Below are positions 1-8,734 of a stretch of 64,000 nt of DNA, one piece after another (position 1 is the first letter of the stretch; every line of letters starts with the position of its first letter). The translations under genes were made by a program, and so were the position numbers. This DNA is from Isoperla grammatica (taxonomy: Eukaryota > Arthropoda > Insecta > Plecoptera > Perlodidae), in contig OX246747.1 in the NCBI GenBank assembly GCA_945910005.1, positions 7,837,966 to 7,901,965 of the forward strand, read 5' to 3'. The notes under the pieces were generated by a model. It made no database searches. It worked only from the letters and a program-made list of their open reading frames with translations, and was not told the origin of the DNA.

Positions 1-245
1 ATTGTGGAGTACCGCGGCAGCCATAATTATTTGAGATGCCTTCTCAGCACGGTAATGCAATACCCTATGCCTGAGAAGGCATCTCCAGCGACTCTTTAAT
101 AATCCATTACAACGCTCCACGATACTCCGTGCCCGCATTTGGTGGCGGTTGTGTTTGCCACTCTTGGGCATCAGTGTTTGCCACTGCCAGTGGAGTAAAG
201 AGCCACGGCTACTAAAGGATAACCACTATCGCCGGTAATTTAACT
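1..245 (-). pseudogene. PIF/Harbinger transposase (HARBI1-like) relic
   Basis: Reading the minus strand from 245 down gives a GDSGYPL motif, then in another frame RARSIVERCNGLLKSRWRCL and AAAVLHN. This order (GDSGY, arginine-rich ERxxGxLKxRWRCL, AxVLHN) is the C-terminal half of the HARBI1/PIF nuclease family, which cuts and pastes Harbinger DNA transposons. At least one frameshift separates the GDSGY block from the rest, and the relic runs off the window edge. It is one of five HARBI1-type relics in this window. Confidence 0.7.
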
Positions 246-438
246 TGTATTAGTCTCTGTTATTTTTTTAATTAGATAAGATTAAACATTAAGGCTGCAA
301 ATGGGCCATAACTGCCTGGTGGCTACTAATGTAGGCCTATGTTATGATTTGAATACCGTAAACATTTAGGGGGAATCACGAAGTAAGGTACAAGGGCCCA
401 ATTTTGATAAGGTGTTAGATAAATTATTGCAATTAATA

Positions 439-823
439 CCTGCCCAGGGACTGCCACCTTATCGTGGTGGGCAGGTTTGCGTGCTCTGTTGATCCCGAGA
501 GCTATGCCGGCGGAAGCGTATGCTTCTGGTAGGGCCACCCAAGCCGGACTGGTCGAGAAGGAGAAGTCAGACGAAGTGCAGTCCACACCCCAATCCCCTT
601 TCTCCCCCACTGTCCCATTGAATATTTCTCTTCCCACTTGGCCCTGCCCTCCCTTGCTGGACTCCCGTATGACGACTCACGCGACGTACAATGTATCTGA
701 TTCGGATGTGGCTTTATTCTTTATTATCATCTTTCTCATCTTCATTATCACCCGCTCATCGTCTCGATTAGCCATCGTTGCATAAATATGAAACGTTAAG
801 CCCCATTAATCAATCAATCAATC
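439..823 (+). mobile_element. SINE-like element, H1 head, tail A
   Basis: Full-length copy. It starts CCTGCCCAGGGACTGCC and its 5' arm pairs with TGGGCAGG downstream. It ends ..ACGTTAAGCCCCATTAATC with AATC repeats. No clear target-site duplication is visible. Its right end abuts the gypsy relic, whose reverse transcriptase part is absent beyond this point. Confidence 0.9.
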
Positions 824-1325
824 CACTTTTTTCACATACACACACGTTTACACTCTCACTTAAACTTGAACTCACAAATTTTTCCACTAACGACACCTTT
901 GTATTCTTAGGCATAATAAGCTCCTCCATACTAACGTTCACTAACTTCGTCAGACACGTCTGCCCAACTACTTTAGTAACAATCCTGGCACTATATACTC
1001 CATGTATTAACAACTCCTGAGGCTCTAACAACACCTCTGTGCCCCTCAAAGAATCTAACCCGTCACTCCCCACTCCCAACTTTAACCTCACTAACTTCTC
1101 ACTACGAGGAGGTAAAACAACATCAGTAACACAACATGCATACAACGTACATGCACCCTCCGAAGAAGAATAGGGATCTGCCTCAACAGACTTTTCAGAC
1201 TAAAAGGGGTTCAGTTTATCAACTGAAGAATTTGATTCAACAGGGGTAGCTACTCCCTGAATCCCCACCTTCTCAGTAACCTCCTTACCAGTCCTACTTG
1301 CAGGTTCCACACTTTGATTCAACTT
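810..1325 (-). pseudogene. Gypsy-type pol linker relic (protease-RT spacer)
   Basis: The minus-strand frame continues the protease ORF after removal of the SINE at 1326-1637, which carries a 13-bp target duplication. It contains the pattern VVLPPRSEKLVRL followed by a region rich in V, L and N. That arrangement (PPRSE.., then a glycine/valine-rich spacer before RT) is usual for the segment between protease and RT in Metaviridae-like retrotransposons. There is one in-frame TAG near 1200. RT, RNase H and integrase are not present; the relic stops at the SINE at 439-823. It is a defective LTR retrotransposon fragment. Confidence 0.6.
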
Positions 1326-1637
1326 CCTGCCCATGGACTGCTACCTTATCGCGGTGGGCAGGTTTGCGTGCTTTAATGATTCCTAGAGCTATGCCGGCGG
1401 AAGCGTATGCTTCTGGTAGGGCCACCCTAGCCGGACTGGTCGAGGAGGAGAAGTCAGACGAAGTGCAGTCCACAACCCAAGCCCCTTTCCTCCACCTTCC
1501 CCTTTCCACCCCGCCCTCCTATTGGCCCCTTTCCTCCAAACAGCCCCCTATTTCATCTTCATATATCACCCACTCATCGTCTCGATTAGCCTCGTTGCAA
1601 AAATATGAGACGTTAAGCCCAAATAATCAATAATCAA
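1326..1637 (+). mobile_element. SINE-like element, H1 head, tail B, with 13-bp TSD
   Basis: Begins CCTGCCCATGGACTGC and ends ..ACGTTAAGCCCAAATAATCAATAATC. It is flanked by a perfect 13-bp direct repeat, TTTGATTCAACTT, at 1313-1325 and 1638-1650. The insertion splits the gypsy pol reading frame, so it is younger than that element. Confidence 0.92.
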
Positions 1638-2196
1638 TTTGATTCAACTTATGCACTGGGTTCATGACTCCCAGCACATTAGTATTACTCAAAGTTCCCA
1701 ACCCATTGTCCCCGTACACGTTCATTAACCGAATGTCTCCTACCGATAGCCTTAACAACGCTTTCGGCAAATCAATCACTGCTCCCCATCTCTTGAACAA
1801 GTCATATCCAATAACAGCCACATACCCATCTGGCATATCACTTACAACAAACTCTGACGTCACTTCTAAATCATTATCAAATATAACACTAACCACCTGG
1901 TTACCATACAAACGTAACTCACCTCCCGTAATTCCTTTAACTGTCAAATCTACTTCCAATACTTTCGCTCCTGACACACCACATCGAATTAAAGAAACTT
2001 GAGCACCGATATCAATCATAATAAGCCCTTTGTGCCCTTCTATTTCACCCTGCACCACTAATTCTCGTGCCACCGAATCAGTCGCAGCTACAGGCACACA
2101 CACACATTGTTTACTTCGTGTACCCTTATCAACATTCATTCCTGACTCACTCAAACAAATATTTTTGACGGCCTCACGTACATCATCACTTATCAC
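1638..2196 (-). pseudogene. Retropepsin-like aspartic protease region of a gypsy-type element
   Basis: This frame carries GLIMIDIGAQVSLIRC, matching the flap-side DTGA/S-xxS signature of retroviral-type aspartic proteases, but with DIGA in place of the usual DTGA. A second conserved block, YVAVIGYDLFKRWGAVID, corresponds to the family's ILGxDFL region. The frame begins where the gag frame ends (2196), as expected for gag-pol read-through or frameshift. The Ile at the catalytic triad position suggests an inactive or atypical protease. Confidence 0.7.
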
Positions 2197-3197
2197 TACT
2201 GGGGTAGGCGTACGGCCTCTCCACCAACCCCTCCGCCGTTTGGGTGTCTACTTACTGACATATGTGCTCTAGGTCCTCCCACACCTTGAAACGTATTACT
2301 CCGACACTCATTCCTATAATGCCCCATTCTATTGCAATTATAACACTTAACCTGAGATTTAGACCTTTGCCCCTTCATCCTACAGTCTCTCGCAACATGA
2401 CCTCTCCAACCACATGAAAAACACACCATATCTTGTTTTACCGAAAACACCTTCCTTTCAACGTTATTTTCACTATTCACATTCAATCCATTTATCGCCA
2501 CAGCGACAGCAACTGCCTCCCTAAACGTAGCTGGAAATTTAACCCTAGTTAGATCTCCAACCCTGCCTAGCAATCCTCTCGTAAACACATCTAAAGCTCT
2601 CCTATCTCCTTCCACTCTCAATGCATCATTTACCAGCTGATTATCCGTCAACCTAACAGTCTTATCACATAACTTTTTTACTCTGTCAGCAAAATCCTCT
2701 ACACTCTCATTACGTTGTTGTTTAGCTAAAGACAGCTGTTCATAATAATAATGACTAGGAAGCTTATCTCCAAATCTGTTACGTAAACATGCACAGAAAG
2801 TAATAAATGTGTCAGCACTTTTGCATTGATCATCACTCCTAGAAAATCTCAAGGCCACACCAGTCAGCTTCAATTTGGCTATTCTAAGTTTTTCTGCATC
2901 TCCCCAGCCACTAATCTGGCCCGCATTGTCAATACTATCACAAAAATCATCAATCAATTCTTCCTTCTTTTCACCATCAAATATCGGTAATGACGTAACT
3001 AACTGTAAATTCACATCATCTACTCGCTGCTGATGTCCAAATCCCCTTTCACCATGAGCCAGGCCCTCTAACTGCTCCCTCAATTTTTTATTTTCATTAG
3101 CCTGCTCCTCATTCTTCCTTGTCACATCAGCTAAACCAGACACTAATTCATCAATTACCCGCTGAAGGTCCTGATCTGCCATATTACCACGAGGCAT
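2196..3197 (-). CDS. gag: LTR retrotransposon Gag with two CCHC zinc knuckles
   Basis: An uninterrupted 333-residue frame. The N-terminal ~60 residues are a predicted coiled coil (VTRKNEEQANENKKLREQL). The middle is a capsid-like helical domain of the Ty3/gypsy retrotransposon_gag type (FDGEKKEELIDDFCDSIDNA.., then YYEQLSLAKQQRNESVEDFA). The C-terminus has two nucleic-acid-binding zinc knuckles, CFSCGWRGHVARDC and CYNCNRMGHYRNEC, both intact C-x2-C-x4-H-x4-C. The ATG at 3197 fits because the sequence upstream is AT-rich and lacks coding character. Gag packages element RNA. This is the best preserved part of an otherwise defective element. Confidence 0.85.
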   Translation of the reverse strand: MPRGNMADQDLQRVIDELVSGLADVTRKNEEQANENKKLREQLEGLAHGERGFGHQQRVDDVNLQLVTSLPIFDGEKKEELIDDFCDSIDNAGQISGWGDAEKLRIAKLKLTGVALRFSRSDDQCKSADTFITFCACLRNRFGDKLPSHYYYEQLSLAKQQRNESVEDFADRVKKLCDKTVRLTDNQLVNDALRVEGDRRALDVFTRGLLGRVGDLTRVKFPATFREAVAVAVAINGLNVNSENNVERKVFSVKQDMVCFSCGWRGHVARDCRMKGQRSKSQVKCYNCNRMGHYRNECRSNTFQGVGGPRAHMSVSRHPNGGGVGGEAVRLPQ

Positions 3198-3395
3198 AAT
3201 TTCAAATTCAATTCAACCAAAAAAAACAATAAAATCCTTACAATTCTGCACAAAACATTCTTACCGCCAACAAACACTTCCCTACATTAACACACACGCA
3301 CTACCTACACTAAACATACATAACTTCAACACACCAATCCAACACCGATACTTCCAAGAAAAACACCCGATAGCATATTTTCAGCTATCTGAAAA

Positions 3396-3412
3396 CCGCT
3401 GCCACCAAAATT
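3396..3412 (-). promoter_or_regulatory. Candidate primer-binding site next to an LTR end
   Basis: On the minus strand the sequence reads ..GGGTTACA then ATTTTGGTGGCAGCGG. An LTR ending in ACA followed within a few bases by TGGTGGCAGCGG is the arrangement I know from many invertebrate gypsy elements. It lies about 200 bp upstream of the gag start, in the right orientation. The opposite LTR edge was not identified. Confidence 0.5.
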
Positions 3413-5250
3413 GTAACCCAGGCCGATTTGGGCACATGGATTCAGGGTGTTTTCCAGGGAGAATCAATGGAGAATTAGTGAGAAGACGTTATGTAGTTTC
3501 ATAAAGTACTAAATACTCATTTATTTCACATCACAAGAATAACACAGAATAATATAAGGCAACCCTTTACTTACATAAGTCATAGACCTGACCTGCGAGA
3601 TGCGCCATGGTGTAGCCTTCAAAATCAACTCCTTCCACTTCACCTCTTTCACATTACATTTCAAATTATTGCCCACACAAGCTGAGCTCAGCAACCCAGT
3701 TCATGTGCACACCATGTGATCCAGGCCATTTACATAAAAATTGGACCAAACCTCGAACAAATTGCAACATTAAAGTTTTTGGTATCATTTTCTTCAGAAA
3801 AACATCCTATTTAACATACTCAAAATCCGCAAAAATCCGACGACTAGGATGTTTTATATGGAGCTTTAATTAAATTATAACTAGGAAAACGCTCTGTTTG
3901 ACGCGTTGATAAGCGAGCGCGTCAATATCTACGAGCTTTCTGGCGAAAAGATTTCAATGCTAATACAAACAACAATTCAAGAATGCGCATTGCAACAATT
4001 TTTCTAATTTCCATAGCTATTATACTTCCCGACATTGTTGGATGCAGTGCAATGTGCGTTGCTAAGAATTTTCGTGGTCATGTTTTCAACACGGTCCGCC
4101 ACCGTTACTAACACTTATTGACAGCAATAGAAATGTAATTTCTGCCTCTAATACGTATTGGATCGCGTTTACATTAGTATATTCGTGACCGGACAAAAAT
4201 TTACTATAAGATAGCCACCTCACATTTTGCTGTTACTGCGTTTTAGAAAAATATTTTCGAGTAACTTTCATGTAACTTTGCCAATATTTATCAGATCGCC
4301 ATTACATTAACATATTCGTTACCGGAAAAAAACTAAAAAAATCTGGCTAGCTCACATTTTGCCGCCATTTTGTTTCAGAAAAATATTTTGCAGTAACTAT
4401 GTGTAACTTTGTAACTTTTCGAACGATTTTGCCTCAAAACTATACACCTTCAATCCACATTAAGGCTTGTGGATGGTCCAAATTTCAAGGTGATCGGACT
4501 TTCCGTTCGACCGCTATCGACGGACATAAAAACAAAAAAAAAAACAAAAAAAAAAAAAAACAAATAAACAAACAAACAAACAAACAAAAAAACAGAACGA
4601 AGTGCCATAAGAGTCAAGTGGAAACGCTCGCTTCGCTCGCTTAATTATAATTAGACTTCAAAATTTTTAATGTACCCAAACTAGTCGAGTTTGGATTCAA
4701 AATTAATGCTTATAAGTGCAGGTTGACATTTACTATGGTCAATAACTTCCTTTTATCACACAGGGGTCACTAGAGGTCAACAATGATTGATTGATTAATG
4801 GGGCTTAACGTCTCATATTTATGCAACGATGGCTAATCGAGACGATGAGCGGGTGATAATGAAGATGAGAAAGATGATAATGAAGAATAAAACCACATCC
4901 GAATCAGATCCATTGTACGTCGCGTGAGTCGTCATACGGGAGTTTCGTCTGGTCGCAAGGGAGGGCAGGGCCAAGTGGGAGGAGAAATATTCAATGGGAC
5001 AGTGGGGGGGAAAGGGGATTGGGGTTTGGACTGCACTTCGTCTGACTTCTCCTCCTCGACCAGTCCGGCTTGGGTGGCCCTACCAGAAGCATACGCTTCC
5101 GCCGGCATAGCTCCAGGAATCATCAAAGCGCACAAACCTGCCCACCACGATAAGGTAGCAGTCCATGGGCAGGGGTCAACAATGAGTCACAAATTATTTA
5201 TAAGATGTTACTAAAAATATAGTTTAAATAATTAAATTGATATAACGGCA
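3412..5250 (-). repeat. LTR-like dispersed repeat, copy 1 (with internal insertions)
   Basis: Segments 3700-3892 and 4640-4786 match, in inverted orientation and the same order, the copy at 8260-8600. A SINE (4787-5173) and a ~745-bp segment (about 3893-4640) interrupt this copy but not the other. Its position directly upstream of gag suggests it is, or contains, the element's 5' LTR; that assignment is inferred. The inner ~745 bp includes two diverged ~130-bp direct repeats (near 4190 and 4320) and an A-rich CAAA tract at 4530-4595. Confidence 0.5.
4787..5173 (-). mobile_element. SINE-like element, H1 head, tail A, minus strand, 12-bp TSD
   Basis: One of only two minus-strand copies. The 5' end (CCTGCCCATGGACTGC) is at 5173 and the tail CCCCATTAATCAATCAA reaches 4787. 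It is flanked by GGTCAACAATGA at 4775-4786 and 5174-5185. Confidence 0.9.
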
Positions 5251-5469
5251 AATCAATTTTCAAATATGTATTTATCTGAATATCATCGATGATTCTCTTC
5301 TTTCACGATAAGTACCTCTCTTTTGACCAAAACATGTATAGACCACATCAATATCAATATGTTAGAGTATGTATTAATTCATAAAGCTATTTTCCAGAGT
5401 AGTAAGATGAATTATAATTTGAAACTACAACGATCTCTTATCAAATTACGTGTTCATATCGCTGTCACT

Positions 5470-5960
5470 GTGGTTAACAGAGGTAAATGTAACATTGTTA
5501 TAGCTCATTCCATTGCATTCCTTGCAGGCAGACGAGCAATTCATTCCCTACTGACAGCTCTTTTTTGAGCCTGGCAATCAGTTTTACAACACCGTATAAC
5601 TTTCATAAGATCATCTGTGGTTGGTGCTAAAAATCGCAATGGTGTTCTATTTGCAAAGATGTTCAATATAACAGCCCACCATACAATAAACCCACAGTGT
5701 AGATAGCATGGAGGTTGACGATCGTAGATCTCAACGAGCTGGGTGTAATATTCGAAGGATTTTTGGAACGAGCTGCGTCTGTTGTAGATACAAAAGATTA
5801 TTGCAAAATTTTAAGAACCTTTACAAAATCAACGGACTTGTAACCTGTTATTCTATCTTTGCAAACAAATGGACGTAAAGCCCAAACATCAATGAATAGT
5901 TCCAATTCATGGACATGGTAAACAATGAAAAAGTGTACTAAATCTGAACAGACGGAAAAC
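5470..5960 (-). pseudogene. Coding relic with cysteine-rich (CXC-like) C-terminus
   Basis: The minus strand shows stretches of coding character in different frames: QLVEIYDRQPPCYLHCGFIV, then DDLMKVIRCCKTDCQAQK, then GMNCSSACKECNGMS after a frameshift. The RCxCKTDC...CSSACKxC arrangement resembles the tesmin/TSO1-like CXC motif found at the end of several uncharacterised invertebrate transposon-type proteins. An upstream piece reads ELELFIDVWALRPFVCKD. I cannot name the parent family. Frames shift at least three times, so it is not functional. Confidence 0.4.
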
Positions 5961-6242
5961 AGGATGCTGTTTCTGCAATCTGTTTCAGAAATGTTACCTT
6001 ATCTTGAAGCAGCAAGTAGGCACGCTTACACGAGAAGGGCGTGTTTATATCTTCAATAGATTAACAAACTCGAAAAGGATCATCCTGATAGATGCCAAGT
6101 CTTTCAGGAAAATATCTGATCAATACTGCGCAGGTCGCTCAGTTAATCTTATAAGTGTATACAGAGTTTTAATTTAGAGAAGGTCGAGGTATGACTTCAA
6201 CATCAAAAATCAAACTTCATCAATCTGTTTGAGTCTCTCTCA

Positions 6243-7138
6243 CCAGGGGGGTGAGTCTCGACTTCCTCGCGGAAACGAAACTTTCGACAGGCTGAAATCT
6301 ATTCTTGACCAATCGGAACCATGTGGCGTGTTTTAAGTATTTTCCACAGTCTGCTAGCGGTGAATCAGTGCATCATCCAGGTGGCGTTGGGTATTGCCAT
6401 TAAAGCATTATCATTTGTTCTGATAAACATGTCAAACGGGCACGACGTTAACAATAAGTAAGCTAATACTTTATTACAACACATTATATTAGGTTCCATA
6501 CATTATATAGACTAGGCTGTAGTACTACATTACTAATGTAGGCCTATTAATGTAGGCCTAGGCTTATTGTAGCCTAGTAATGGCCTAGACTAAAAGAGTT
6601 GGGCCTAGGCCTAGGCTAGGACTACACCACGTGATGAATTGACGTCACTTTCGTCTGTAGGATGTAATTCCGACAGCCAAATTGCAGATGGAATTACTGT
6701 CCACAGTCGAAAGTGACGTCAGAAGATCACGTGGTCTAAGTCTAGCCTAGGTCTAGGCCCAACTCTTTTAGTTTATGCTATTACTAGGCTACAATAAGCC
6801 TGGGCCTACATTACTAGGCCTACATTAGTAACGTAGTACTACAGCCTAGTCTATATAATGTATGGAACCTAATATAATGTGTTGTAATAAAGTATTAGCT
6901 TACTTATTGTTAACGTCGTGCCCGTTTGACATGTTTATCAGAACAAATGATAATGCTTTAATGACAATACCCACCGCCACCTGGATGATGCACTGATTCA
7001 CCGCTAGCAGACTGTGGAAAATACTTAAAACACGCCACATGGCCCCATTAATCAATCAATCCGATTGGTCAAGAATAGATTTCAGCCTGTCGAAAGTTTC
7101 GTTTCCGCGCGGAAGTCGAGACTTACCCCCCAGTGCCT
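6243..7138. mobile_element. ~0.9-kb foldback (long inverted repeat) element
   Basis: Two arms of about 430 bp, near-perfect reverse complements, meet around 6680. The outer ends read CACCAGGGGGGT and ACCCCCCAGTG, suggesting terminal inverted repeats starting CACTGGGGGG or similar. Near the centre each arm has CACGTG followed by TGACGTCA in mirror order. The right arm carries an 18-bp SINE-tail insertion (about 7044-7061). There is no transposase inside, so this is a MITE or foldback-type element. Flanking duplications are not clear. Confidence 0.75.
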
Positions 7139-7140
7139 AA

Positions 7141-7411
7141 TTTATGATGATATTTGGGTTTTACGTCCCATATTTTTGCAACTTGGCTAATCGAGTCGAT
7201 AAGTGGGTGAAATATGAAGAGGAAGATGTGAAGATGTGAAGGGCGATGAGAGAAAGGGAGAGTGTGGACTACATTTTGTCTGGCTTCTCCTCCTCGATCT
7301 GTTCGGCTAGGGTGGTCCTACCAGAAGCATATGCTTCCACCGGTACAGGTCTCGGGATTAACAAAGCACACACATCTGCCTGCCACGATAGGGTAACAGT
7401 CCCTGGGTAGG
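7141..7411 (-). mobile_element. Degenerate SINE-like element, H1 head, tail B, minus strand
   Basis: The 5' end CCTACCCAGGGACTGTTACC is at 7411 and the tail GGGTTTTACGTCCCATATTTTTGC is near 7150-7180. It is more diverged than other copies and its head stem is partly broken. Imperfect flanks (AGTGCCTAA / AATGCCTAA) suggest a short target duplication beside the foldback end. Confidence 0.75.
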
Positions 7412-8258
7412 TAATGCCTAAATGCACCGATGTAAACAGAGATGTGCAAGAAACCACTCGGATATCATATAAGACAAGTGAGCCACACATTGACTCATCG
7501 AATGAGAGACAAGAAAGAGACGAAAAGATAACATAACAATCCTTTGTTTCTTTAATCACATGGATCCATTCCAAGAAACTTATCCCTATGAAGCTTAAAA
7601 ACGGGCCAAGTAGCAGATGTTAGTGTCAACGTGGACGAAAGTAACAGTGTTCGTACACGGTGGCACTTGATTAATTCATGACAGGAGAAAATGTGTCAAA
7701 GGTCACTTTTAAAAGGAAATACTTTTTTGGATATGGTTCGCATGAAGAATTGATCCTCGGGTTTTGTTTCAAAGGTTTATTAGCAACCAAAACTAGGAAG
7801 ATGGTATATGTATGAGCTATGTAGCCAACCCTAGGGGGGCGAAGAAGGCAGTGGTAAGCATGCATGGCGGAAAGAATACTAAAAACCTTGAAAATCTCCG
7901 CTACCGATGGTTTACGGGAAAGACTGCGTCAGGAACACGTTTGTTAGGGCTGAACCGCGTCGTAAGCATGTACAATCAAATAAATGCGTGGAAAGGAGTA
8001 GACCTGAATCCTATTCAATATATATGGGTTATAAAGAAGGGAAAATTATACTTGTGTGATTAGCACCAGCTCCAGATAATGCCCGGTGGTACACAAACTT
8101 GTCAAATATTGTAACTTTATTAATTAATATTTTAATGTTGTCATGCACAGTTTATTGTGGGGAATTAAAATATCCATCTATATATCTGCTTTCGTGTAAG
8201 GAAGGAATCATTAATAACACGGACAAAAACTTTTTTTTAAATTGATACGCCTTACCCT
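7412..8258. other. No recognised feature
   Basis: AT-rich sequence with only short open frames of no recognisable family and no repeat shared with the rest of the window. Confidence 0.5.
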
Positions 8259-8259
8259 C

Positions 8260-8600
8260 CTAGTATGATCTTATTAATAATTTGTAGCTTATTAATTACC
8301 TCTTGTGACCCCTGTATGATAAAATGAAGTCGATTATCATCATAAATGTCAACCTGCAGCAATAAGCATTCATTTGAATGGAAACTCGACTAGTTTGGGT
8401 ACATTTAAAATTTTGAAGTGTAATTATAATTTTAATTTTAATTAAAGCTCCATAAAAAAAATCCTAGTGGTCGGATTTTTGCGGATTTTGACTATGTTAA
8501 AGAGGATGTTTTTCTGAAGAAAATGATACCAAAAACACTAATGTTGCAATTTGTCCGAGGTCAAATCCAAAATGGCCTGGATCAATGTGTTGTAACTGCA
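8260..8600 (+). repeat. LTR-like dispersed repeat, copy 2 (empty-site version)
   Basis: Reverse-oriented homologue of 3700-4786. Shared blocks include GTGACCCCTGTATGATAAAA, CTCGACTAGTTTGGGTACAT and CGGATTTTTGCGGATTTTGA. It lacks the ~745-bp segment and the SINE of copy 1, so it gives the pre-insertion state. Confidence 0.7.
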
Positions 8601-8734
8601 AGCTCAGCATTGCAAGCTATCAATATGTCTATACAACTACTGCGAAATATGAAAACAATGACATTATAAGTAGGTTAAGAATGTATTCAATTACTGCAAC
8701 AAATTATCTAATAACCCAATAATAATTATATTAC

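Noticed and set aside
439..823. Recurrent 60-110-residue open frames inside SINE copies, with a recurring RALLIPRAMPAEAYASG peptide on one strand and SSDFSSSTSPAWVALPEAYA on the other
   Set aside because: Both strands are open at the same place and the copies differ by frame-breaking indels, so conservation follows the nucleotide repeat rather than a protein.
4399..4644. Lys/Asn-rich plus-strand frame
   Set aside because: It is produced by the A-rich CAAA tract inside the inserted repeat segment.
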